Of a stretch of DNA of 64,000 nucleotides, positions 13,040-24,479 are shown one piece after another. The position numbers were made by a program, and so were the translations under genes. Positions within the stretch are counted from its first letter, which is position 1. Every line of letters begins with the position of its first letter. The stretch spans positions 35,836,001 through 35,900,000 of the forward strand of contig OX419757.1 of assembly GCA_948567375.1 (NCBI GenBank). The letters run 5' to 3'. Source of the DNA: Lunularia cruciata. Lineage: Eukaryota; Streptophyta; Marchantiopsida; Lunulariales; Lunulariaceae. Below the pieces are notes generated by a model that did no database searches, was not told the origin of the DNA, and saw only the letters and a program-made list of their open reading frames with translations.

Positions 13040-13369
13040 TTACTCTCTAGAATACTTGATTTAATTATTTAAAAAAGTTTAATTTATGATCGTTGTCTCT
13101 TTGTATGAGTATGAAATGTATGCCCTTGTTCCCACTCGAGTGATGAAATGAAATTCATGAACTTGTTTTCTTGTTATGGAATAAAATTTATGAGTGTTTT
13201 TTTTTGTGCATAGAGAATAGAGATGCCCCTTTGCTGAAATTTCACTAAGAAGAGAGATGCCCCTTTGCCGATAAGGAGTTATCCATGGTGATTAAAAATT
13301 GAGTCAAGTCATGCCAAGAGGGATCCTCATCTAGAACTAACCAAGAATATTAGAAAATGTATTCAATGG

Positions 13370-13860
13370 ATGATTTGGTTAGATTTGGAGATATTGCTAC
13401 AAGGATACAAAGATGAAGACAAAGACGAAGATGAAGATGAAGACAAAGAAAAAGAATTAGGAGGAGATTTAGATATGCTAGAATGTTTTATTATTGGGTG
13501 GGAGTATGCACATACTCATCAATACTTGGAACCCCATGTTACTTACCCTTGTAGTAGAGAGTTTGTGAAGGAGTATTTTAGAAATATTGATACTAAGGCC
13601 TTTTGCCAGCTTACTAGAACGGATGTGGATTCTTTTTCAACATTAGTGGATTTGATTAAGACTCACACAATTTTTTAGAAAAGCTACCAAAGAGAGCAAA
13701 AACATGTGTGGATCCAAGTTGCCCTAGCCTTAGATAGATTTGGGCATCACGGACGATGGCAAATTTATACAGGAAACTCAAATAGATTCAGAAATGTCTT
13801 TTCATGGTATAGAACTTGGTAGAGAGGAAAGTATATCAAGGGTGATGCAACATTGCCTTG
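13370..13860 (+). pseudogene. Broken PIF/Harbinger-like transposase fragment
   Basis: The readable frame (13370-13678) begins with an acidic DE/K low-complexity tract, followed by a segment with the family pattern 'F..LTR.D..SF..LVDLIK.H..F'. After an in-frame TAG it continues in the same frame with a 'W-I-Q-V-A-L-A-L-D-R-F-G' block, typical of the N-terminal part of Harbinger-like DDE transposases. Further on the frame decays, and no DDE catalytic core is visible. The family assignment rests on remembered sequence pattern, not a search. The Myb/SANT-like remnant on the opposite strand at 18.7-20.1 kb could be the second protein of such an element, but I found no terminal inverted repeats linking them. 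Confidence 0.55.
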
Positions 13861-15650
13861 ATTATCACAATGATGATATACTTGATTGACTGAGTTTCCA
13901 TATAATAAAATATATATTTTTCAGTTATTCATCGCTTATCTCATAATATGGTAACTTAGACAATGAGTCTCTAACTTAGACCATGAGTGTATTTGGATGT
14001 AATATTGGGATAAGAATTTGAAGGATGCAAAAAGAATTCTCTGGAGCTTAATCTATACATTTGTAAGGCATGAGCTTACACTTACTCGGTGTGGTGTTTA
14101 GCAAGTTTACACTTCAAAGTCACTAGTCGGATGTTGTTGGAAAAAAGTTTAAGTGTGCCAATGTTGTAGACGCCGTGAGATGGTGCTTGATACGCTTGTA
14201 CACGCGGGGGGCCTCTCACAAATTTACAAAAAAGGCTTGCGGCCATCGAGTAGTGCCTGACGGTGCCACTCGATAGTGCTCATAGATGTCGGTGGACATT
14301 GGGGACCGCACTTCATGATCAATAAATAATAATTGCACCTGTTGTCTCTGGTGTGCAACGTGAGATGGCACTAGTAGGCATTGCGCAAAATATGTAACGC
14401 TTGTGTGTGCTGATTGGCGACATGGAGTGCCGCATGTTGCAGCTTAGGATTTGAGTTCTTTCGGTTGAAATATGGATTTTTTCCTTAGATGTGTACATTT
14501 TGGATGTTTGGTAGTCAAATTTTGTTTCCAACCGCTTGGGGTTATATAAACCTTCCTCTTTTCAATTCATGTCATTCCCGTGGGTGTGTGGGGTGTAAGA
14601 AAGCCGCATTTTGTGAGTGTGTGGGGTGTTGGAAAGAGAAAGGCTCATTTTGCGAGTGTATGTGTGTGTGTGAGTGGTTCACGAGTGTGGTGTTGGAAGG
14701 TAGCATACTCAAAGGAGGCAAACTCGCTGAAGCTGAAGGAGGCAAACTATTAGAAGACCAACTTGCTGTGGGGCCTGAGAGAGTTGGAATTTTGAGAGGA
14801 AGAGCTCCATTCAAATTTCTAATTGAAGGAGTGTTTTGGAGACTCAAGAGAACAACATGAGAACATTTGAGAGATTGAAAAGAGAGACAAGGAGAGCATT
14901 TGAGAGATTGAGAAGAGAAACACAGAGGAAGAGCAAACTCAATTTGAACCATTGAAAAAATCTGGGGATATGAAAAGATAGTTGACGGGCACAACATGAG
15001 AAATACTCAGGAAGGAGACTGGCTCATAGCATTTCATAGCATTCAACACCCAACAAATTTCATCAAGTGGTGGTGGCTAGACAAACATCAGATTTGAACT
15101 ACTGTCTCTGGAATTAGGGAGATTGATCTAACGTAATGGGGCTCAAAATTACTCTTCAACTTCACTATCCATGGCCATAGGTATTCTTCAAACCTTCTTC
15201 GTTGTTTGCTCTTCATTTCTCTCTACTTTCAAACATTCCAGCCCCTCAAGAGTGTGATTTATGCACATTTAAGTCTTTCAAATTATCAGCACCTCCCAAC
15301 CTATCCCGTAGTGCCTCCTAGCATCTACCCATGCCACCCAATGCCATCCTATGCCATCCCTAAACCCTCTATGCCTGAGCGCCTTCTAGTGACTCCGTAC
15401 GTCATCCAACTTCTCTACACGTCTCCCTTCCTATCCCGCAACACCTTCCAGTGTAGCTGTGCATGCACGCGGCATTAGTTGTCCCCCCGTTGCCGCGCAT
15501 GGGCCACCAAGCTCAAGAGCAACCCCCAATGGCAGCGACCAGCGGCGCTTTTGAGGTATCTATTGTCCGGGGCATCTTCAAGCGGCTACGAGTGACACCA
15601 TGGGCTTGAGTCCTTAGGATAGAAGTTTGAGCTGATTTTTTTGGTGGGTT
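13861..15650. other. Non-coding stretch, possible LTR or promoter remnant
   Basis: A TATA-like tataaacc motif sits near 14545 after a GC-moderate tract, followed by purine-rich sequence repeating 'gagagattgaaaagag'-like units (14860-14930). Both strands have ORFs over 14489-14997, driven by this low complexity. 15290-15600 is C-rich. I recognise no gene. A decayed LTR is possible but unproven. Confidence 0.3.
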
Positions 15651-16306
15651 TTGGAGGTCCTTCCATGTACAGAGTTTGTGAGTTCATGGGACAAGGTCTC
15701 TTGCATAGGTTTGGTAAGAGGAAAGCAGTTTCAATTGACCGCAGATATAGTTAGAGATGCACTTGCCATGCCAAGGGGGAGAACACCAAGACAAAGGACA
15801 ATTCCTTACACAACTGTTTCAGACTGGTTTCCACAAAGGGACAAGGTTGCAAAAAGATTTTTTGCAAGGCAATGTGCATATCTTACATTATGAGCTTTCT
15901 TCTAGTTGATGGGTGCACTTGTTGCTCCCACTATTAGGCCCAAGATTGTACATGGGCATTTGGTGCTCAACACCAAGACCAAGTTGAGGAGATTTGGAAT
16001 GGAGGATTATGATTGGGGAGAGTTAGCTTTTAGAGCTATCATTGTAGAGGTGGAGAATTTGCAAAGCCAATTGAGGAGTCCTAAGGAGCGTAAGTTCAAG
16101 GTCACCTTCCTTGGGCAAATACTAACTCATCTCTTTGTGGAGAGAGGTTTCATTCCAAAGGGTACGTGATGTACTTGAGTGATGGAGAGGAGGAGATTAT
16201 ACATGAGAAAGAGCATGATGATGATCATGAGGATGCAAGTAGCTTGGAAGAGGAAGAGACTACAAATGATGGGGAGGATGAGGGAGAGGATGAGGATGGT
16301 GATTGA
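15651..16306 (+). pseudogene. Decayed ORF of unknown family with acidic C-terminal tail
   Basis: One reading frame runs from about 15651 with in-frame stops at 15891 (TGA) and 15903 (TAG), then continues from 15906 to 16163. There a 1-base frame change leads into a strongly acidic tail (Glu/Asp-rich, 16163-16306) ending in TGA. The 5' part (a 'TADIVRDALAMPRG' stretch) recalls the putative plant transposon protein or retroelement-associated domains found in many plant genomes. I cannot name it with certainty and see no catalytic motif. The shared frame across the stops shows that this was once a single protein of at least ~215 residues. Confidence 0.45.
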
Positions 16307-16689
16307 TTGATTGATTATGTTTGAGTTTTGTCATATATATATTTTCATATATTTATGTGTTGGAAAACATACAAAGTTCTTTGTATATACCCTAACCGGA
16401 TTTAATAAATGAGTTCATTTAAGAAGCTTGAATTAATGAACTTGTGAACTTGTATATTTTTTTAATTCAAATATGAATTTGTACTTGGTGGATAACTAAA
16501 TGTACCACTTATGAATAGATGTTCAACAAATTTGCGTTGAGACACAACCCTTACCCTTGGTTGAGATAGCTCCTTTTTGTTCTTCTTCCCCTTCACCACT
16601 TTCTCAGTCCGTGGAAGGGGTTGGTGACCCCATGCATTTCAAAGTACCTTCACCTTGTTCTTGTTGACATCACTTGCATTCTAGATGAT

Positions 16690-17299
16690 TGTGTTTGAGT
16701 GGCTGAGTGTAGAGAGAGAAATCTCCTTGAGCGTGAGAGTAGATTGGAGAGTGTAGAGGAGAGAGAAAGAGATTAGTGCTAGAGCAAGAGAGAATCCTTT
16801 GTGAGCAAGAGGATTTACTTGCTGCAAAGGAGGAGAGGCATCTGACCTTGCTTACTGCTGAGATGGAGAGAGAGCAGAGATTAGTTGACTTGGACATGGA
16901 CATACTAGGTGCTACTGCCATGATGGACGGTTACAAGGTCCAGTTCTAGAATCAAGTACAAGAGTTAGCATATGCTATAAAGAGGTATGAGAGTGCACAT
17001 GTTCAGGTAGAGGAGAGCAAGAGTAGTCTAGCTTAGATGAGAGCTCATGTAGAGGAGAGTGAGAGTAGTCTAGTTTATTTGAGGGCTTGTGTGGCTTATC
17101 TTGGACCAAGACTACATACTATTGCTCACCAGACCCATACTCATCATGAGATGCAGACCCAAACTGATGCCACTCATGTGTTACCTCATAGTGTGGAGAC
17201 TCAAGGCACTCAGACTGAGTTTAGAGAGGGTTTGTCTATCAGGAGAGTACATTCCACTTATCCTCTTCCCAAGCTTCCTACGGAAGAAGATTATTATTG
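16690..17299 (+). pseudogene. Decayed coiled-coil ORF, unknown function
   Basis: Plus-strand codons give a Glu/Arg/Ser-rich, coiled-coil-like sequence broken by several stops. The last part is open (17037-17299) and ends with a Gln/Thr/His-rich piece containing two similar 'QTQTD' / 'TQTE' motifs. It follows the acidic-tailed pseudogene on the same strand and may belong to the same dead element. A further remnant follows at 17320-17898. No homologue recognised. Confidence 0.35.
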
Positions 17300-17319
17300 A
17301 GGATATTACTTGTATAACA

Positions 17320-17898
17320 TCATTATAGATTTGTGATGCTATTGGTTTCCATGCATGGGAGAGCAAGATGACTAGGCATGGTTGGTACACTCACACACAG
17401 TATGGGCCTGTAGGGTGGATAGCCCATCATGGTGTTAGCCGTTTCATCTAGTTCTGTTTGCTATGCTTTGAGGTTATCTTGTGAATAAATCTTATTCCGG
17501 ATGGAGTGGAGTGGTTGCTACAGAGCATGTGGTAGTGGTCTTAACTCCCAAAGGGAATACACACCGGGTCTTGCCTTATGGCCTATTTGTGTTTTGTAGA
17601 TATCCAACAAAATTCTAAGTTTAGAGGACTTAGAGTTAGATCATATGAGCATCTTACTTCATTAGGTTTACCTCTTTGTGATCTTTTAATCATAGATAGT
17701 TAGGCACTCTTGTCTTATAGGAACTATCCACATGGTGCTATCTACCCTACCCACTTTTGTCCTTATAGGGTACATAGAGCATCATACACTTGGTCATTTG
17801 GCCCTTTGATGAGTGCTTTGGACAGATTTGTCCATGATGATAGGCCTGTTTTTAGTTGGGCAAAAGAGGAGTGGACATCAAGTAGATTGAGTTCTTAG
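17320..17898 (+). pseudogene. Degraded coding remnant, unknown function
   Basis: Stop-interrupted plus-strand frames give plausible globular protein segments rich in Trp, His and Tyr. The longest open piece is 17710-17898. Frame changes and stops rule out function. The same-strand order after 15651-17299 suggests one multi-part dead element. Confidence 0.3.
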
Positions 17899-18324
17899 AG
17901 TTGTGACCCATATCCTCTTCTTACTAACGGTATCAAGCATTGAGACTTGGATGAGAGCGAGTGGCCCCTATGGTGGTCATTGAGTCCATTTAGGATTCAG
18001 CATCATGTATACCGTAATAGACTTGAGGATACAATAGTAGCACTTAGACAACATGGTGCATCTACCTCTTCTTCTTCACCTCCTTGACCACCATAGTTGC
18101 AGGTTTAGGTTCTATAGGCTCCTCATTTATATACATCTTTTTTTCATTTATCCTCTTGTATACATTTATCGTTTAGTTTACACTTGTGAACTATCGTATT
18201 TTTGTCTAACTCTCATATTTTCACGGGCTATATACTCAATTGTGCCTTGTGTATCAAAATTGTCATCACCTTGCACTCATGTGTGCCATTCACATCAAGA
18301 ATCACCACCTTAAACCCATCACCA

Positions 18325-18525
18325 GGGTCCCTTAGCACCAACAAGCGTCGATGAGCGCCAACAAGCGCCAACAAGCGCCAACAAGTCATGACTTGCACCA
18401 ACAAGTACATACGAGCGCCTACCACATTTATGAGTGCATGAGAGCGTTACCAAGCATCTACTAGCATCTGCAAGCGTCTGCAAGTGCCTACTAGCACCAG
18501 CAAGTGCTAGTTGGCCTTTATTCAA
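18325..18525. repeat. Degenerate short tandem repeat (caacaagcgc-like)
   Basis: Multiple imperfect copies of an ~11-base unit with core agcgccaacaa occur. The best-preserved run is three copies near 18353-18384. Beyond it the unit degenerates to variants such as agcatctgcaagcgtctgc. Confidence 0.7.
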
Positions 18526-18745
18526 TGAAGTGTAGCATTGAGCGGCGACTAGCGGCTATAGGACAGACTTTATGGACGGCTATGAGTGCCAACTCATGGC
18601 ATCTTGGGCTGACTATGTGTGGCCAAGGAAAAACATGAGAGGAACTGAGTGGTAACAAGCGTCATCAGGCAAATACTAGCAATATTTATCAAGTTTCCAT
18701 AACTCATCTTTATTATAATCATAATGAAGATTACATGGTGGTATA

Positions 18746-20053
18746 TTATTTGCTATCAGTAGAGTATGATGGACGTGGAACTTGAGTGAGCACTTTGAAA
18801 TAGTTACTTATTTCTACATGAGTTTTCAATGCTTGTATGAGACTCATTTTGATTTCATGAGTGCGCTTTGATTCCAAACTCATCTCCTTAAATTTGTGTT
18901 TTTCTGCCCTAGCTTTCCTTTTGTCTCCGCTCAATTTTTTCTCAATTTCAATTTTCATCTTCTCTATCTCTAATCTAACATGCTCTGCTTCTATTCTCAT
19001 CATTTTTTTCTCTCTTCCTCATGTTGGTGGCTTTGAGTTCAATTGGTTGTAACTTCTCCCTAGATTCTATAATATTTGCCTTCACATGGTAATTTTTGCT
19101 AAATCATGAGTCAATGACATACTAGGTGAAAACTGGAGTAACTTACTTGCTGATATTCCACCTTTCCTCCTCTTTGGGTCACATTCCACTTCTTGGTTGG
19201 CAAAAGCACAATTGGATCCATCCCTTGTAGAAGTTAAAGGCAATGGTGTAATGAAAGGCAAGTCCCTAATCGGTGGAACAAATGGAGACTCATCCTTGGG
19301 TGATAGGATTCCATTGTCCATGCCGCTCAGTGCACTTTCCACTCCTTGGGTGTTTGCAACCAACTGGGGGTCAGACTCAAGGAGCACTACCTTTGGAGGA
19401 CATGAGAATTAAGAGCACTCCTGCGCACCTTCATGGACCTCCTCCTTGCTAGCCTCACAAATCTCACTCAAATTGGGATTAAAATCTCCTAAACTTACCA
19501 TTGCCAGTGGACTTATGTTTGCTCTGGTCCCAAACATGCCTTCCATACTTGCAAAATGCATGCACATTCCATTCAATTTAACTTTTATAGTTCTCCACAC
19601 TTTGCCATATTCCTTCTCTGTGAGACCTTCTCCCATAGACTTGTTCTTAAGCTCTTGAGTTTCTTTGTACCATTTCATGTACCGCAACCATTTCTTGTAA
19701 AGTCTGTCACATGTCATAGAAGTAGTAAATCCTTGTCCCTCGCTAATCAAAAAGGTTGCAATGAAACTAAATGTTGTCAATTTCTAAATGGGCTTTTTGC
19801 TATTCTCACCATGAATCTGTGCAAAATGCTCGGGGTCCTCCAAATAATCTAGTATTTGGCTATAATGGTGTGTTTCCATACAAAATTGTTCATCCTCCTT
19901 GGTTTTGCACAACACGAAAGAAGCCATCCTCAACAAGTCTCCAAATTTCCCTAATGGTTTTTGAGGTTGCAAATCCAAAGATGACTCTATAGGTCTTGGA
20001 TCAGCATCAAAAAGTAAGTCTCCTACACTAAAACAAGGTACTTGATCTCCCAT
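18746..20053 (-). pseudogene. Broken Myb/SANT-like DNA-binding protein (Harbinger companion type)
   Basis: Reading leftwards, adjacent minus-strand frames give one mosaic protein. 20053-19784 is the N-terminal part. 19780-19409 is a helix-rich block with 'WLRYMKWYKETQELKN' and 'KVWRTIKVKLNGMC', the sort of motif seen in plant Myb/SANT-like (trihelix-related) proteins paired with PIF/Harbinger transposases. 19387-19082 is a Pro/Ser-rich linker, and 19003-18746 a Lys/Glu-rich coiled coil. Stops or frameshifts separate the blocks, so it is a pseudogene, or at best a multi-exon gene for which I can find no good splice sites. Another minus-strand frame at 20346-20155 may be its upstream end. The family call is from pattern memory. 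Confidence 0.5.
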
Positions 20054-20346
20054 TGCAAAAATTTTGTTGCACTCCTAGCCTAAAAATCCTTGACCCCTAA
20101 TCAATTTCTTGGTTGCCGCACGGTGGCACTGATCATTTCACACACAATGCAAAACTACAAAACCATTGTTAGTTGCTTGACAACTTGCACATTTGCTCCA
20201 GAGGGTAGTGAATTTGAGTTTAGAAATTTGAATTGTTGAGCGGTTCCATTTTGGATCTTGAATACGGAAACCAAATCATCAATCATATGTGACTCAACTG
20301 ACCACGTGGCCACCCTCTTGAGGAAACACGTCACTCTGTCTGACAA

Positions 20347-21845
20347 TTATTTATTTAGTTACGGCATTCCTAAACATTAGTAACATATGATTTGATTTTT
20401 ATAAATGAATGCAATTTGCATAATATATTCCTTAATTGAATTTACATAGCGTTCAGTTATTACAATCTCGTCTCTTTACAGAAGTCACTATAAATTATTA
20501 CAAAATTTGTCATTTATCCTGTAGACATCCGTCAAACCTATTTCTGAAACCCCTATTGTTGTCTGTGAGTTTGTTATGGAGGCTCTACTGGTCATGTGTC
20601 ATGTCTATCGGCATTGTTTGACAATGGAGAAAGTTGCAGAGATCGGTATCGAGATGTATCCTTGCCAAACATGAACCAACGTCGAAGGCATTCAATTGGT
20701 TAGTATTCGGACCTGTTTAACAAATTTCTCAGTCTGAAAACTGGGAACAAAGAATGCATGAATTTGGCATCTTCAAGCGAAAATCTTTTCCTCTAAGACT
20801 TCACGGTGAGAAGACTCAGCCAATAACGAAGGAATTCGTGACTGTTCGTTTATCAGATTCGGAAAGAGAACGTAACCTACTGGATTCCGAGCTGTGAGTA
20901 CTTCTCAATCACTCGTGGCATCAAACCATACCTTCAATTTCTGGGACTCATATCTGACAACGCTACAACCAGAGATGAAGGAATTCGTGACAATTAGCTC
21001 ATTAGAGGTCGGGAAACCCTCACTTACCCTGCTGGCCTCAGGACTTTCACTTCATACCTGCTAGCAAACCACACTGGAGACACAGGTCAACTCGCGAGTT
21101 TCAAATGTGACACCTGATGTTGTCACCTTTCTTGTAAACTGCTGCCATTGCTCATAAGCTTGTCTACCGGTCCTTTACGTTACTCAAAGTCTCATTTTCG
21201 AAGTATTACAAATATACAAATAGAGAAGAGGAGAAGATGTTTGTGAAGATATACAAATATATTACATGTTATTATGCTCTTCCGTTTTTTCAGCTTTTTA
21301 TATGTATCAGGGGATTTTTACATATATATTTGCCCGATTGAAACTCGGAGCAAGTAGCTTATCATGTTCTCGAATGTCCTTTCCTGTTCCATAGTGCAAC
21401 AGGATAAGGATTCTTTAAATGCAAAGGAGCCTCCGAACCCAAGTACTCTCCAACTTTCTGAAGTGCGTGTTCTGACGCTAATAAACACTATGAGTGCCAC
21501 ACTGCTGCAAATAAACCATAATTATGCAAGGCGAGAAACACCATCCAATTTGCAAGATATACAACTGGAGAAACATCATCCAATCCCAAGTGCCAAATAT
21601 ACAAATGGCTATGTACATCATGTGTAAATTTTATATATTGGTGATAGTCACTTGGCTAAACTCTTATATGAATATAACCTGTAATCTTTGAGCCAACCAA
21701 ACCTCCACTCTTGGGTGTAAAAGTCAAAAGAAGAGAATCTAGAGGCTCTAAATCTCTCTAAGGGAACTAGCAATGGATTCATTGATGAAGTGTGTGATGT
21801 ACCTACCCTTGTTTAAGGAGTAAATCTAGGAGGTTGGATAGTATT
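20347..21845. other. Non-coding DNA including a GC-balanced patch and a diverged tandem repeat
   Basis: 20630-21180 is less AT-rich than its surroundings. It contains two diverged units starting gaaggaattcgtgac at 20828 and 20977 (period ~149 bp), each followed by a similar 'tcgg.aa' block. No gene recognised. 21640-21845 may belong to the left LTR of the copia element. Confidence 0.4.
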
Positions 21846-22045
21846 ATGAAGATGGTTCTTACAATATTGACTAGTGATTATCACAAATTTTATATATTTG
21901 TGGTGCTTCAGTAAATCATGAGTGACTTTTTGGCTATGGACAAGAAGTGAAGTAGCTTTAAGGACAAGAAGTGAACCACATATATCCTTTTGTCAATGGT
22001 AAATTAAGGGGGTGTGCTTGATGCTATTATGTGAATATCTTGTGA
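21846..22045 (+). repeat. Copia left LTR (3' part)
   Basis: It is matched by 32235-32426, the outer part of the right LTR beyond the nested chromovirus. The 5' boundary is uncertain. The first part of the right LTR (26674-26787) has no obvious counterpart upstream of 21846, so the left LTR may be truncated or diverged. Confidence 0.65.
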
Positions 22046-22209
22046 TGATGATAACAATCTAGATCAAAGCAAAGCTAGTCTAGATTCACAAGGATAATAT
22101 CAATCTCAAATGCAAATTAGCAATGGAAATTTGTTGGTGAAAAGAATAACTTTGGGTAGTGGGAATAGAAGGTTAGGACTTGCTTTTACAACAAAGGCTG
22201 CATAAGATC

Positions 22210-22830
22210 CTAGGCAAGAAACATGAGGACAAGAGTGATGGTGAGTGTGAGGATGCAAATCTAAGAACTATTAGCACTATCTAGTTAAATCTTGCAGATG
22301 AGGCGCTATATAGTGTAACAAGTGAGTACTCTACACAAAAGTGGTGGACTAAATTAAAGAGTTGATATATGACAAAGTCCTTGATAAATTAGCTATATCT
22401 GAAACAAAATCTCTATACATTGCTGATGAAGGAATGCAAGAGCATCATGGAGAACCTCAATGAGTTCAAAAAAATCATATGTGAGTTGATCCGTATAAAG
22501 TTTACTTTAGAGGAGTACAAGGCATTGTTGTTATTGAATTCATTGCCTCCAACATACAAGCATATTGTCACAACACTTTTGTGTAAAAAGGATGATATAG
22601 ACTCTTTGTGGAGGTCACTTCTACCTTGCTATCAAATGAGATGCATAAAAGACATTCAAGAAGGTTAAGAAGGTAAAGAAGGTAAAAATCCAAAGGCTCT
22701 ATTTATAAGAGGTAAAAAGATAAACAAAGTTCAAATCAAGAGTAAATCAAGATTAAAGTCTAGAAGCAAAGGCACCAAAGCCAAATGTTCCATTTGCACA
22801 AAGGTTGTGCATTTCACAAGAGATCATAAC
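22210..22830 (+). pseudogene. Copia gag (UBN2-type) with degraded zinc knuckle
   Basis: Frames over 22270-22668 give the copia gag pattern: 'ALYSVTSEYST', then 'IMENLNEFKKIICEL' and 'LLLNSLPPTYKHIV'. A basic region follows, then a remnant of the CCHC zinc knuckle ('CSICTKVVHFTRDHN') near 22790-22830, in which the second and fourth positions of the usual C-x2-C-x4-H-x4-C are not well kept. Stops and frame changes are present. Gag would coat the element RNA in cytoplasmic particles; this copy cannot make a full protein. Confidence 0.75.
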
Positions 22831-22859
22831 AATATGAAGGTTGAACCTAGTACGGATAA

Positions 22860-23202
22860 AGGTCAATCTTTAGATCAAGTAAGTATACATGAATCATCTA
22901 GATCTTTGAGTGATGTTTTATGTGTAACTCAAAAAGATCAATTTGAAGAGTCATGGATATTATACTCAAGTTTCTCTTACCATATTTGTCCAAAGAAGGA
23001 TTGGTTTCATGACTACAAACCATTTAACAAAGGATCTATGATAATGTGGAACAATATGACTTGCAAAGCAATAAAGATTAGTACAATATGCATCAAGATG
23101 TTTAATGTTGCTGCAATGACCCTTGCATATGTGCGGCATGTTCTTGAGTTGCAAAAGAACTTGATATCATTAGGCATAGTGGACTCAAATAGTTGGAAGT
23201 GA
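22860..23202 (+). pseudogene. Copia protease / pre-integrase region, catalytic Asp lost
   Basis: The open frame contains 'ESWILYSSFSYHICP', matching the copia protease active-site region normally written W-(I/V)-L-D-S-(G/A)-x-S-x-H. Here the catalytic Asp is replaced by Tyr, so the protease would be dead even without the surrounding stops. It continues into a GAG-pre-integrase-like stretch ('VLELQKNLISLGIVDS'). Confidence 0.75.
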
Positions 23203-23229
23203 GGAGCAAAAACTGGAACATTGAAGGTA

Positions 23230-24100
23230 TCAAAAGGAGCATTAATGATGAATATCTAAAAGGTAGGAAATCTTTATAAGCTGGTTGGAGACATCATTAC
23301 ACAAAGAGTGGCAATGATAACTTTTGAAGAAGAAGATAACAAAGATCTCAAACATTTGTGGCTCCAAGATTTAGGTTATATGAGTGAAAGAGGTCCAATT
23401 GAATTATCCAAGCAACAACTATTCAAGTGCATAAAGAGCTAGAAGTTAAAATTTTATGAGAAATTTATAATAGGAGTGTGAGCTTTTCCATAACAATTCA
23501 TTGCACAACGGGAATGATAGATTATGTGCATTATAACGTTTGGGTCCCTACATCTTTAGCTTCAAAATTTTGAACAATATATTTTGTATGCTTGGTAGAT
23601 GACTACCCTAGGCAAGTATGGATCCACACCATGAAGAAAACATCAAAGAGTTTCTCTATCCTTAAACAATGGAAGGTGATGATGGAGAAATAAAGTGAAA
23701 GGAAAGTGAAGTGCTTAAGATCCAATAATGGTAAAGAATACAAATTTGGAGAGTTTGATAGATATTGTAAGAGTGAAGTGCAATCCGCTGCTTCATTGTA
23801 TCAAGTACCTCTTAAAAAATGTTGTGGTAGAATAGATAAAGTATACATTCTTGGAGAAAGCTCAAACTATGTTCAGCAATGCCGGATGGGAGAAGAGCTT
23901 TTGTGTAGACGTTGTAAATATGGCTTGTCATGTGGTAAAAATTTCTCCATCTACTGCTCTTGAGTGTAAGACAAAATATGGAAAAATGGATGAATGTAGA
24001 TTACTCTTCACCTAGAGTGTTTGGATGCATAATTTTTTTTCATATACAACAAGAGCAAAGGACAAACTTAGATCCCAAATCTAGAAACTGAATATTCTTA
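23230..24100 (+). pseudogene. Copia integrase, degraded
   Basis: Fragments in shifting frames resemble the rve core: 'YFVCLVDDYPRQVWIHTMKKTS', with the DD segment at the first catalytic Asp, and 'VKCLRSNNGKEYKFGEFDRYC', where the usual L-R-(S/T)-D-N-G-x-E-(Y/F) has Asp changed to Asn. The second catalytic Asp is therefore lost. Stops occur throughout. Confidence 0.75.
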
Positions 24101-24479
24101 AGATATGAGAAGGATACAAAGGGATATAAATTGTGGGATCCAGTTAGATGTTGTTTTGTTGTGAGTAGTGACATAATATTTCATGAGAATAGTATGATGC
24201 AGATGATTACTATGTGTATAGACAAGGAAAAAAATCAAGTCAAACATTATTAAGGTAAATATTGATGTCAAAAGTGAAGACATTCATCTCATGTAGATCT
24301 CCTAAGTAATCCACTAGAAGAGGAAGGTCCAAAAGTTTTACATGGACAGAAGTACCCAAATAGAGATATATTGCCTCTAAAGAGATATGAATCATATGAG
24401 CATTCATTTGTAGCCTATACTCTTCTTATGGAAAATGGTGAGCCTTCTTCATATGAGAAGACCATGCAAGATCAAGAAT

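Noticed and set aside
14489-14997. Overlapping ORFs of 123 and 141 codons on opposite strands
   Set aside because: Low-complexity, purine-rich DNA leaves both strands open. Neither product shows a domain, and their repetitive composition explains the length.
18325-18525. Spaced short repeats as a CRISPR array
   Set aside because: Units are ~11 bp, degenerate and contiguous, without fixed-length repeats or unique spacers, in clearly eukaryotic DNA.
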